DNA of 25,564 bases from positions 1-25,564 of the forward strand of contig JAEOSH010000027.1 in NCBI GenBank assembly GCA_016840465.1, in the 5' to 3' direction. Within the stretch, counting starts at the first letter, position 1. Every line of letters starts with the position of its first letter. Shown here in pieces: positions 6,946 to 15,189 of the stretch. The DNA comes from Candidatus Baldrarchaeum yapensis (GTDB lineage Archaea > Asgardarchaeota > Baldrarchaeia > Baldrarchaeales > Baldrarchaeaceae). Position numbers and translations under genes: made by a program. The notes under the pieces were generated by a model. It was not told the DNA's origin, did not search any database, and was given only the letters and a program-made list of their open reading frames with translations.

Positions 6946-8016
6946 ATGAACTTGCTAGTGGAGCGTGCATTGCAAAAGCGGGATGTTCTCCTCCGGAGGA
7001 TCGAAGAATTTGCGGAGAGAATTGATTCTTTAGATGATACTTGGAGACCTGTTCATATACCTAATGGGAAATTCCCGGCTATGGGAGCAGAAGACGGAAG
7101 TTACAATGCGATAGAATACAGAAGTGCACTTCTTTATGGCATTTGCGCTGAAGTTATAGTTTCCGATGAAGGCGGGCTACAAATACTGCGGAGCGGGGAT
7201 GTTGACATTCTTTACCCTTACAGGTATGTTAGAGATAGACTTCGAATTTATATGTCGATTTTTGAGTTAAAAACAACGTTAAGAGCTTTAAAGCGGCTGT
7301 CTCCCTCTATTCTTCTGATTGATGGTTCCATAATAAGTGCAATTATCCGTCCGTTGCCATTTAAGGAAAATCTTACTCCGGATATGAGAGCCTTAGTGGA
7401 AAAGAAGTACCTCAGCAGGATAGTTAGGAGTGTGAAGTCCTCGGAAGAAGTAAATGTTTTCTCGAAGGAACTTCTGGACGAGCTTAGGGAGGATTTTGGA
7501 AGAATGAGGGGGGAGATTATAGCGTATTTAGAATTTCTTGAAAACCTTGCCGTTCTCCGCGAAGTGCTAAGTGATAAGTATCGCGATAAGATAGTTAGCA
7601 TTTCTAAAACGTCGCGTAGCACCGAGATGTTTAATTGCAACATTCCGGACATTGCCATTTTAGAGAAGCTTACGAGAGAGGAAGGATATGCGAGAATACC
7701 CTACATTGTCAAAATAACTAAAGAGAGAAAAAGATATTTTCCCGTTTTCAGCGAATTCTTCAGGTCACTGGAATTCACGGTGTTTTATGCCAGGTTAAAG
7801 GAGCGAGGACAGGTTTTGAAGTTCGAGGTGCCACGAGTTATAGACGATGACGAAATTGTCGAGTTATTAAGTTATTTGAAAACTGTGTCAGTAGATGGGT
7901 ATCCCTATTTGCTGAAACGGGCGCATAGGGATGTCATAATATCGAACGAGGTTATGGAGCATATTGCAAAGCACATTATTGGGATCCATGAGAGGAAGGG
8001 AAGGGAGATCTTATGA
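6946..8016 (+). CDS. nurA: NurA 5'-3' nuclease of the HerA-NurA-Mre11-Rad50 system
   Basis: NurA is a Mn2+-dependent nuclease that works with the HerA translocase to resect DNA ends for homologous recombination. The sequence has the family motifs: first acidic residue in GAEDGSYN (Asp50 counting from ATG 6946), second in LLIDGSI (Asp126), and the C-terminal DGYPYLLKRAHRD, which carries the conserved Tyr and His (His327). The product is 356 residues, the usual size. Start choice rests on the GGTGAT site; GTG 6934 would add four residues. It is the first gene of the operon and overlaps herA by four bases (ATGA), implying translational coupling and a matched supply of the two partners, which bind each other directly in known archaea. 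Confidence 0.9.
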   Translation: MNLLVERALQKRDVLLRRIEEFAERIDSLDDTWRPVHIPNGKFPAMGAEDGSYNAIEYRSALLYGICAEVIVSDEGGLQILRSGDVDILYPYRYVRDRLRIYMSIFELKTTLRALKRLSPSILLIDGSIISAIIRPLPFKENLTPDMRALVEKKYLSRIVRSVKSSEEVNVFSKELLDELREDFGRMRGEIIAYLEFLENLAVLREVLSDKYRDKIVSISKTSRSTEMFNCNIPDIAILEKLTREEGYARIPYIVKITKERKRYFPVFSEFFRSLEFTVFYARLKERGQVLKFEVPRVIDDDEIVELLSYLKTVSVDGYPYLLKRAHRDVIISNEVMEHIAKHIIGIHERKGREIL

Positions 8017-9545
8017 ACCGACAAGAGGATCGTAACAGCGCGATAATAGGGTCATGTATTGGGGAAGCAACACCGGAGCGCGTGACATTCATATCTAAAG
8101 GAGTACCTAAGGTTGGAGAGTATGTTGTACTTGAATATGATGGACGAAAGGTTCTCGGGATGATCGAGGCACTGGTCAGAGGCAGTGTTTCCATAACTGA
8201 GGACATCTTAGACCCTAGTGATGTCGAGAGGATAAAGAGAATAGAGGGAGATATTGATCATTACATAAAGGGGACAATAAGAATTCTTGGAGATGTCGAT
8301 TCGTTGATGATTCCGAGGATTCCTCCGCCACCGGGTACCGAGGTAAAAAGAGCCGATGATGGCGTTTTGCAGAATATTTTTGGCAACAATGGTAGATGTG
8401 TGCGACTTGGTGTTCTATTGAATCATCCAAACGTCCCCGTATACGTCGATGTTAATAGTATAATTTCTAGGCATCTTGCAATACTTGCCATAACGGGAGC
8501 AGGAAAGTCGAATACTGTTGCTGTACTAGTCGATGGTATTCTAAGGTACGGTGGATGTGTTCTGATATTTGACATGCATTCCGAGTACGTGGATACGAGG
8601 TTCAAGCATGGAGATGTAAATCCTATTGAGACGAAGATAAATCCCCTGTACCTCTCCTTCCCGGAACTTTCAAAACTGATGAAGATAGGAGAGAAGGCGT
8701 ATATTCAGGAAAGATATCTTCGTATGGCGTATAATGAGACGAGAGAGAGGTTCTTAAAGGGAGAAATTTCGGTGACCGAGTTCTTTTCATCTATGAAAAA
8801 GACCCTTCAAGAGTATCTCAGGACGGACCAATACAAGAAGGATAAGAACTCAATAATGGGGGTTATAAACAAGCTTGATGAACTCTTAGAAAAGTATGGA
8901 TTCATACTGAGTTTTTCAGCCCCAGATGTTGTTGATACGTTAAAACTCGGTGCGGCGAACATTGTTGATTTAGGCTGTGTAGACGAGGAAGTTGCCGATG
9001 TTGTGGTGAGCCATTTTCTGAGAAGAATATTGCAGGAAAGGAAAAATTATAAGATGCGCGGAGAGGGGCTCCGCTTTCCGATATTGATAGTAATCGAGGA
9101 GGCACATATCCTTGCGCCTAAAGATCGCGACACTTATTCTAAGTACTGGATAAGTAGAATAGCCCGTGAGGGGAGGAAGTTCGGGGTTGGGTTGTGCTTA
9201 GTTAGTCAAAGGCCAAAGTCTCTGGACGCGAATGCGCTCTCACAGGTCAATAACATGATAATTTTAAGGTTAGTAGAGCCGTCCGATCAGAGGCATGTTC
9301 AGGCAGCAAGCGAAATGCTAAGTGACGACCTCCTCGCACAATTGCCTTCACTCAATGTAGGAGAGGCTATTGTCCTCGGATTGATGATAAAAATTCCCGC
9401 CCTTGTGAAGATAGATAAGTTTGAGGGGAAAATATCAGGAGGAGATGTCGACGTGGTTGATGAATGGAGAAGACTGCATTTTCAGGAAAAAGATTCGGTT
9501 AAAAGGGAGCATGAGGAGTTAAAACAGTTAATGGGGGACTGGTAG
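8013..9545 (+). CDS. herA: HerA hexameric DNA translocase
   Basis: HerA is a ring-shaped FtsK/HerA-superfamily ATPase that pumps DNA and drives the NurA nuclease. Residues 1 to about 100 form the HAS barrel (PERVTFISKGVPKVGEYVVL). Walker A is TGAGKS at 161-166, followed by TVAVLVDGILRYGG. Walker B is ILIVIEEAHIL with Glu362-Glu363, and LVSQRPKSLDANALSQVNNM is the typical sensor/arginine region. At 510 residues it has the normal length. ATG 8013 overlaps the nurA stop, and the herA stop abuts the next start with no gap. All motifs needed for activity are present. Confidence 0.95.
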   Translation: MNRQEDRNSAIIGSCIGEATPERVTFISKGVPKVGEYVVLEYDGRKVLGMIEALVRGSVSITEDILDPSDVERIKRIEGDIDHYIKGTIRILGDVDSLMIPRIPPPPGTEVKRADDGVLQNIFGNNGRCVRLGVLLNHPNVPVYVDVNSIISRHLAILAITGAGKSNTVAVLVDGILRYGGCVLIFDMHSEYVDTRFKHGDVNPIETKINPLYLSFPELSKLMKIGEKAYIQERYLRMAYNETRERFLKGEISVTEFFSSMKKTLQEYLRTDQYKKDKNSIMGVINKLDELLEKYGFILSFSAPDVVDTLKLGAANIVDLGCVDEEVADVVVSHFLRRILQERKNYKMRGEGLRFPILIVIEEAHILAPKDRDTYSKYWISRIAREGRKFGVGLCLVSQRPKSLDANALSQVNNMIILRLVEPSDQRHVQAASEMLSDDLLAQLPSLNVGEAIVLGLMIKIPALVKIDKFEGKISGGDVDVVDEWRRLHFQEKDSVKREHEELKQLMGDW

Positions 9546-10676
9546 TTGATATTTGCACACTTCTCGGATTGTCACTTGGGTTATCGCCAGTATAATGTTG
9601 ATGAACGTGAAAACGACTTTTATGAGGCGTTTAACGAAGTTGTGGAGAGAATTCTGGAGGAGCATGTGGATTTCGTTATACACTCGGGTGACATGTTCGA
9701 GTATAGCAGACCCCCTACTAAGGCACTACTTGTTGTTAAGGAGGCAATGAGGAAATTCCAAGAGCGGGGCATACCCGTTTATGCCGTTCCTGGTAATCAC
9801 GACATTTCCATGAGGCGCGGAGCCATGCCACCGCATGTTCTCTTTAAGGACTACGGCATGCACTTGATCAGTTTAAAAAACTGCTATTACGAACATGATG
9901 ATGATGTCCTTATAGCTGGGTGTCCGTATATACCTCGTTTTTACTCCAGAACGCTTGCTGAGCATCTTCAAATACTTGCCAGGATCGCGGAGAAATACAA
10001 AAAGAGAATTTTGATACTCCACCAAGCCATTGATAGATACTTGCCATTTGATTATCAGATAAAAGTGAGCGACCTGCCCAAAAACTTTGACTATTACGCG
10101 CTTGGTCACGTGCATCTCAGGATAACGGACAGATTTGGGCGTGGTACTCTTGGTTATGCTGGCTCCATAGAGGTATGGAGAGTAGACGAGTGGTACGATT
10201 TTAGAAGGAGAGGAAAAGGTTTTTACATCGTGGATATTAGCGGGGATGAGGTGGAAGTTCACAGAATAAACATCGAAAGTGTACGTCCACACCTTATTGA
10301 GGAAGTGAATGTAGAGAACATGGACGGGCAACTTGAGGCGTTACTAAGAAAGTTGAGGAGTTTTGAGGGAAAGAAGCCAGTGCTTCATTTACTTGTGAAA
10401 GGCAAACATTACAACATTTCCCTTATACATAATAAGATTCTAAGGAAGTTGTCCAACCATGCATTGACGGTCAGAATTAATTATTCCATAGAGGAGGAGA
10501 GGACTTCTGAAGTTTTGCGGTCTGACAACATTAACGTGAGAGATCTTCTCGAAAAAGCGATAAAAAGCAAAGAACTCGCGGAACTCGCATACGAACTTTT
10601 CTGCTTGCTTTCGCGAGATGAAATCGAGGGCGCGCGAAAGGTGATAGACGACTTTTACAGGAGGGCATCCTTATGA
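9546..10676 (+). CDS. mre11: Mre11 double-strand break nuclease
   Basis: Mre11 is the metal-dependent nuclease of the Mre11-Rad50 complex that trims DNA ends and feeds HerA-NurA. The phosphoesterase motifs are all visible: FSDCHLGY (Asp8, His10), HSGDMFE (Asp49), GNHD (Asn84, His85), LILHQ (His159) and GHVH (His188, His190). The 376-residue length is typical of archaeal Mre11, with a C-terminal capping and Rad50-binding region (DLLEKAIKSKELAELAYELF). It starts with TTG directly after the herA TAG; GGGGGA lies about eight bases upstream and the motif positions agree with this start. It overlaps rad50 by four bases. Confidence 0.95.
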   Translation: MIFAHFSDCHLGYRQYNVDERENDFYEAFNEVVERILEEHVDFVIHSGDMFEYSRPPTKALLVVKEAMRKFQERGIPVYAVPGNHDISMRRGAMPPHVLFKDYGMHLISLKNCYYEHDDDVLIAGCPYIPRFYSRTLAEHLQILARIAEKYKKRILILHQAIDRYLPFDYQIKVSDLPKNFDYYALGHVHLRITDRFGRGTLGYAGSIEVWRVDEWYDFRRRGKGFYIVDISGDEVEVHRINIESVRPHLIEEVNVENMDGQLEALLRKLRSFEGKKPVLHLLVKGKHYNISLIHNKILRKLSNHALTVRINYSIEEERTSEVLRSDNINVRDLLEKAIKSKELAELAYELFCLLSRDEIEGARKVIDDFYRRASL

Positions 10677-13423
10677 TTATCAAAAAGGTCAAGCTTGAGA
10701 ACTTCATATCGCATGAAAATACAGAGGTAGAATTCGATCCCGGAATATCGGTATTCGTGGGTGATAATGGCGCTGGAAAGAGCAGCATACTGGACGCAAT
10801 AAGCTACTGCCTGTTTAAGGAACATAACAGGGGGAGAGTTGAAAATCTGATAAAAGCGGGAAAACAAAGAATGCGCTTGGAGTTAGAATTCATAGCGGGT
10901 GGCAGAACGTGGAAGGTTATACGGACGAGAGATAAACGGGGACGGGTTGAAGCTAGACTCTACGAGATAAGGGAAAACGGTCCGATAATAGTCAAATCCG
11001 GAGATGAGGCTGTAACAAGGGAGATAGAGAGGATAGTGGGTATAGACAAGAGCGTGTTTTTAAATGCTATTTACGTAAGGCAGGGCGAAATACACGGTCT
11101 CCTGCTTAGTACACCTGCCAAGCGAAAAGAAATAATTAGTAAGTTGTTAGGAATCGATGCGCTAGAAAGAGCCTACAAAAACCTCGGCTTGCTTTTAAAC
11201 ACCGAATATAAGGCTAGATTCGAGAAACTTAGGGAAAAAATTTCCAGAAAAGAGGAAATACAAAATAAAATTGTAGAATTAGAGACAACTATTAGCAAAA
11301 AGGAAGAACATTTGAAAAATATGATGTCTAGAAGGGAAGATGTAAACGCTGAACTTGAAAAACTTAGGAACTTGCTGGAAGATCTGGATAAGAAGCGTCA
11401 AGAATACGTTAATTTGGTCGCAGAGCTGAGGAGTACTTCTAATGAAATTAAAAGAATTTCCACGGAAATTTCGGAGAAGACCAAGGTGTTGGAGGAAATC
11501 GTTAAAGCGGAGAATAGAATTTCCGAGATAACTCCTCAAATAGAGAAAATCCAGCTATTAGAGGAACTCATCGAGTTAATCAATGAAATGAACAGGACTA
11601 CGACGGAGTTATCGTCAGTAAATGAAAAACTTCAAATGGTGGAGAGTCTCTCGAGAAAGGTCAAAATTCACGAGAGAGCATACCGAGAGTACCTTGAAAT
11701 TGAAAAACTTCTGACGGAAATGAAAATGAAGAGGAAAATGTATGAAGGAGCGGCAAGAGAACGGGAAAGATTGGTCCGAGAGTTGAGAATTATCGAAAGA
11801 GAGATGTTCGAGGAGGAACAGTGGCTTAAGAGAAAACTCTCCAGAATCGAGGAAATATTAGGCCAGACGATTGAGAAAGTTGAAGACGTAAAGCAGAAAA
11901 TTTCAACAGTATCAGCCCAAATAGAGGACCAAATAAAAAGGTGCACACGAGAAATAGAATCTGCCGAAAAAGATCTAATAATGCTTTCCGGGCTCTCCTA
12001 TAAGTACACTGAGCTCATAGAGGAGCTTAGGCGTGCTGGTGATGCATGTCCATTATGTGGGACGGTTATTGGAAAAGAGGGTATAAATCGACTTATTTCA
12101 TCATTAGAAGAGAAACTAAATGATATTACGGCCCAGAAATCAAAAATTGAGCATAGAGTTGGTGAGCTCAAGAGGCTTAAGAAAGAGTTGGAGGATAAGC
12201 TTAATAAGATTAGAAAAATCGATCTTGATGCGTTATTAAGAACGTATGAAAAAATGAAGGCACTTAGAGAAAGGAAAGAGAATATATTATTCGAAATCAG
12301 CAGGTTAGACGAGGAAGTTAGACATCTTAGCGAGATCGACAAGCAAATAATAGGTCTCGAGGAAAAACTTTCGATTCTTAAGGACGGATATCAGGAGTAC
12401 TTATCCGCGAGCAAAATGCTCGCGGAACTTCCTAGTGCTGATGAAATTCGTGCAAATAAGAAAAAATTGGAGGAGAGGGTGTCTTTAATATCTCAGAGAG
12501 TGTCGGATCTATGTCAGATAGCAAATGTAGATCCAGAAGTTGCAGCTGACGAGTTAAAGAAGTTGAAAAGGTTAAAAGAAGAGTACGATAGACTACGCGG
12601 CGTTGTAAGCATGAAGGGTGAAATGGAGAGGTCTCTGGAGGTTCTGAAGAGTACCCTCGAAAAGTATCAGAAAAGGTTTTCCGAGATCGAAATGCGCCTG
12701 CACAGAATTGGATACAACGAAGAAGAACATAAAAGGATAAAGGATTCGTTTGAAAGCAAAAGAAAGGAGTATGAATTGTTAATGGCAAAAATCAGCGCAT
12801 TAGAGGCGGAAATAAAGTCTTTAAATTCACAAAAGATCGATTTGCTCGAGAAATTGAAAGATATTGAGAAATGCGAAAAGGAATTAAAAAGAATGGAAAA
12901 GCTTATGGATTTATTGAATAAAATAAGAAATGCATTTTCAAAAGATGGAATACAATTGGATATAAGGAGGATGGCACGCCCTCTTATACAGAGATATTTG
13001 AGAACTATTTTTAACGAGTTTGGTATGGAATACTCCGATGTGGAAATCAGTGATGATTTTAATGTGAAAGTCTTGGGGCCCAACGGACAGGAAACGATCG
13101 ATATGATGAGTGGTGGTGAAAAGATCGCTCTAGGAATAGCATTACGTTTAGCTATCGCTAAGGCAATTGCCGGAGAAAGTATGGAAATGTTGCTACTAGA
13201 TGAACCTACGATCCATCTCGATAGGTACAGGAGGCGTGAACTTATTGAAATACTACGTAAGCTTGCGACAATTCCCCAACTGATCATAGTAACACACGAT
13301 AAGGAATTAGAGGATGCTGCAGATTACGTGTATGTAGTAAAGAAAGAAAGAGGTTCATCAAAGGTGCTTTCTACACGAGGCGGTGAGACTTTCAGCACTA
13401 TGCACGACACGACAACTTTTTAG
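10673..13423 (+). CDS. rad50: Rad50 SMC-like ATPase with zinc hook
   Basis: Rad50 clamps DNA and controls Mre11 through ATP-driven dimerisation. The 916 residues contain Walker A GDNGAGKS (30-37), Q-loop region VRQGEI, two long coiled-coil arms rich in Lys/Glu, the central hook CPLC (Cys459 and Cys462) that binds zinc between two molecules, the ABC signature MSGGEKIALGIALRLAIAKA, Walker B LLLDEP (Asp843, Glu844) and an H-loop in VTHDKELED. Length is normal for archaea. The start ATG overlaps the mre11 stop. The stop TAG (13421-13423) runs into the first copy of a palindromic repeat. All catalytic motifs are intact, so the protein should be functional. Confidence 0.96.
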   Translation: MIIKKVKLENFISHENTEVEFDPGISVFVGDNGAGKSSILDAISYCLFKEHNRGRVENLIKAGKQRMRLELEFIAGGRTWKVIRTRDKRGRVEARLYEIRENGPIIVKSGDEAVTREIERIVGIDKSVFLNAIYVRQGEIHGLLLSTPAKRKEIISKLLGIDALERAYKNLGLLLNTEYKARFEKLREKISRKEEIQNKIVELETTISKKEEHLKNMMSRREDVNAELEKLRNLLEDLDKKRQEYVNLVAELRSTSNEIKRISTEISEKTKVLEEIVKAENRISEITPQIEKIQLLEELIELINEMNRTTTELSSVNEKLQMVESLSRKVKIHERAYREYLEIEKLLTEMKMKRKMYEGAARERERLVRELRIIEREMFEEEQWLKRKLSRIEEILGQTIEKVEDVKQKISTVSAQIEDQIKRCTREIESAEKDLIMLSGLSYKYTELIEELRRAGDACPLCGTVIGKEGINRLISSLEEKLNDITAQKSKIEHRVGELKRLKKELEDKLNKIRKIDLDALLRTYEKMKALRERKENILFEISRLDEEVRHLSEIDKQIIGLEEKLSILKDGYQEYLSASKMLAELPSADEIRANKKKLEERVSLISQRVSDLCQIANVDPEVAADELKKLKRLKEEYDRLRGVVSMKGEMERSLEVLKSTLEKYQKRFSEIEMRLHRIGYNEEEHKRIKDSFESKRKEYELLMAKISALEAEIKSLNSQKIDLLEKLKDIEKCEKELKRMEKLMDLLNKIRNAFSKDGIQLDIRRMARPLIQRYLRTIFNEFGMEYSDVEISDDFNVKVLGPNGQETIDMMSGGEKIALGIALRLAIAKAIAGESMEMLLLDEPTIHLDRYRRRELIEILRKLATIPQLIIVTHDKELEDAADYVYVVKKERGSSKVLSTRGGETFSTMHDTTTF

Positions 13424-13460
13424 TCATAGGGGGTATGACTAAGTCATAGGGGGTATGACT
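13422..13460. repeat. Two tandem copies of a 19-bp palindrome at the rad50/ATPase junction
   Basis: AGTCATAGGGGGTATGACT occurs perfectly at 13422-13440 and 13442-13460, separated by one A (20-bp period). Each copy is a palindrome with 7-bp arms around GGGGG. The first copy begins in the rad50 stop codon. The second supplies the ribosome site (13449-13453), and its last base is the first base of the TTG start at 13460. ATG codons in each right arm open tiny frames (MTKS and MTCYLT) ahead of or overlapping the real start. Confidence 0.9.
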
Positions 13461-14551
13461 TGCTATTTGACTTAAACGTCAAGGAAAGGCGTGAAGATTT
13501 CTTCAACTACGATAAGGAGTTAGAACTGCTAAAGCGGGCGATGAATGACGATATCACGAGGATGATTGTAATAAAAGGAATAAGAAGGATCGGCAAATCG
13601 TCACTGATAAGAGTCGCACTAAATGAACTCAAAATCCCATATGTACTTATAGATGCGCGCTTACTCGGAGTAGCGTCTGTCGAGGATTTATTAAGCGCCC
13701 TCGCCACTGCCCTAACTGATGCTATCAAAAAATTCGACTTTTTTAGAAAATTAAGGTCGGTTCTTACGAGGGTCTCTGGAATCGGTGTTGCCGGCCTTTC
13801 GGTCATCATAAGCGGGAAGAAGCTTTCTGTTTTTGCTGAGTTTATCAATTTACTTAATGAGTTTGCCGAAAAAGAAACAAAAAGAGTAGTAATGGTCTTT
13901 GACGAGGCACAAGATCTTAGAATGATAAGGGGATTTGAAAAGGTTCTTGCGCACGTTTATGATTACTGCAAGAATGTAAAAATAGTAATAGCAGGATCCG
14001 AAGTTGGGGTTCTCGACAGATTACTTGGAAAGAATAACCCGAAGGCACCTCTTTATGGTAGGGCGTACTTGGAAATTCCGATGAATAGACTGGACGCAGA
14101 ATCTTCTAAGGAATTTTTGAGAAGAGGCTTTGAGCAATTAGGCGTAAAAGTTGATGATAAGGACTTAAATGAGGCCGTAGCAAAATTAGACGGAATAATA
14201 GGATGGCTGACATTTTACGGTTATTATCGTTATCACTACGGTCATGAGGAGGCGTTGAGAAGAGCCGTCTCAGAAGGGACAAGTATCGTGAGGAGAGAAT
14301 TGGAAAACTTTTTAAGCATCCGGAGGCAGGCCAGAAGGAGGTATTTAACAATAATAAAATTGTTGAGGGAACCGCTATCATGGAGTGAAATAAAGAGAGG
14401 GTTGGAGTTGGAGTTAGGAATGAAGATTCATCAGCAACAGATATCTAGGTACCTAAGAGAACTCGTGGATTATGGGTTTTTAGAAAAACACGGGAATTTG
14501 TATAAACTTGCCGATCCGCTACTTTATGAGGCCGTTAAATCGCTGAAATGA
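13460..14551 (+). CDS. Archaeal STAND-like P-loop ATPase with C-terminal winged helix
   Basis: A 363-residue member of the archaeal ATPase_2 type. It has the N-terminal YDKELELLKRA lead-in, Walker A GIRRIGKS (40-47), Walker B VVMVFDEAQDL (Asp148, Glu149) and IVIAGSEVGVL as sensor-like strand. A C-terminal winged-helix domain follows (SWSEIKRGLELELG, QQQISRYLRELVDYGFLEKH). Such proteins are abundant in thermophilic archaea, and most lack a known function; some are linked to mobile DNA or stress. The start is TTG 13460 with GGGGG six bases upstream. The ATG at 13455 runs into a stop after six codons. Position after rad50 on the same strand with a 36-bp gap suggests co-transcription, but participation in DNA repair is only an inference. 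Confidence 0.8.
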   Translation: MLFDLNVKERREDFFNYDKELELLKRAMNDDITRMIVIKGIRRIGKSSLIRVALNELKIPYVLIDARLLGVASVEDLLSALATALTDAIKKFDFFRKLRSVLTRVSGIGVAGLSVIISGKKLSVFAEFINLLNEFAEKETKRVVMVFDEAQDLRMIRGFEKVLAHVYDYCKNVKIVIAGSEVGVLDRLLGKNNPKAPLYGRAYLEIPMNRLDAESSKEFLRRGFEQLGVKVDDKDLNEAVAKLDGIIGWLTFYGYYRYHYGHEEALRRAVSEGTSIVRRELENFLSIRRQARRRYLTIIKLLREPLSWSEIKRGLELELGMKIHQQQISRYLRELVDYGFLEKHGNLYKLADPLLYEAVKSLK

Positions 14552-14571
14552 TAAAAATATGAACGACATTC

Positions 14572-15189
14572 TTAGGAAATCTGCTCTTTGACGAGACCTT
14601 GTCCTTCGGCGATTCCTCTCCTAAAGGCTTCTATGTTGATGGATACAAATCTTGGTGGTATCACATCTTCTATGGCACGCTCTATTGACTCTTTACGCAG
14701 GGGTATTTTTCCTATGGAGTATACAACTCCTAGCATGAGAGTATTAAGGACTCTAACCGTGCCGACTTCCTTTGCAAGTTCCGTAAAATCTCGTGCAATA
14801 ATCTTCGACGAGAATTTTCTCATTTTTTCTAGTATTTCTTCTAGAGAGGGGTACCTTGCCAAACCTAAAGATACAACAGGAGGAATTATCGGGTGTGTGT
14901 TCATCAGAACAATGCTCTTACTCGAAACCTTATACGCTGCCCTCAATGCCTCTACTGGTTCCAAACTGATCAGTATGTCCGCACGCCCTTGAGGTATTAT
15001 TGGACTGTATACCTTATTACCGATGCGAACCTCACAAAATACCGAGCCGCCTCTTTGGGCCATTCCGTGGATTTCCCCAACACGGACTTTCTCACCTTCA
15101 AGTACGGCGGCATGCCCAAGTATTCGGGATAGTGTGAGCACACCGGTACCTCCAACTCCCACAATCATTATGTTAAACTCCTCTATCAT
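14572..15189 (-). CDS. iorB: Indolepyruvate:ferredoxin oxidoreductase, beta subunit
   Basis: With IorA this enzyme oxidatively decarboxylates aryl pyruvates, made by transamination of aromatic amino acids, to aryl-acetyl-CoA while reducing ferredoxin. The 205-residue sequence has the gamma-type 2-oxoacid oxidoreductase domain: NIMIVGVGGTGVLTLSRILG near the N-terminus, then EIHGMAQRGGSVFCEVRIG, the conserved AQRGG motif, and a helical C-terminus. The ATG at 15189 overlaps the iorA stop by four bases (ATGA), so the two subunits are translationally coupled. It converges with the ATPase gene, 20 bases between stops. The assignment is firm; substrate preference within 2-keto acids is inferred from family. 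Confidence 0.92.
   Translation of the reverse strand: MIEEFNIMIVGVGGTGVLTLSRILGHAAVLEGEKVRVGEIHGMAQRGGSVFCEVRIGNKVYSPIIPQGRADILISLEPVEALRAAYKVSSKSIVLMNTHPIIPPVVSLGLARYPSLEEILEKMRKFSSKIIARDFTELAKEVGTVRVLNTLMLGVVYSIGKIPLRKESIERAIEDVIPPRFVSINIEAFRRGIAEGQGLVKEQIS

Noticed and set aside
11279-13287. Long minus-strand open frames opposite rad50
   Set aside because: They are shadows of the Lys/Glu-rich coiled-coil codons, rich in Ser/Phe/Leu, without starts or known motifs.
13422-13460. Tandem repeats as a minimal CRISPR array
   Set aside because: Only two copies with a one-base spacer and no cas genes; a palindromic junction repeat explains it better.
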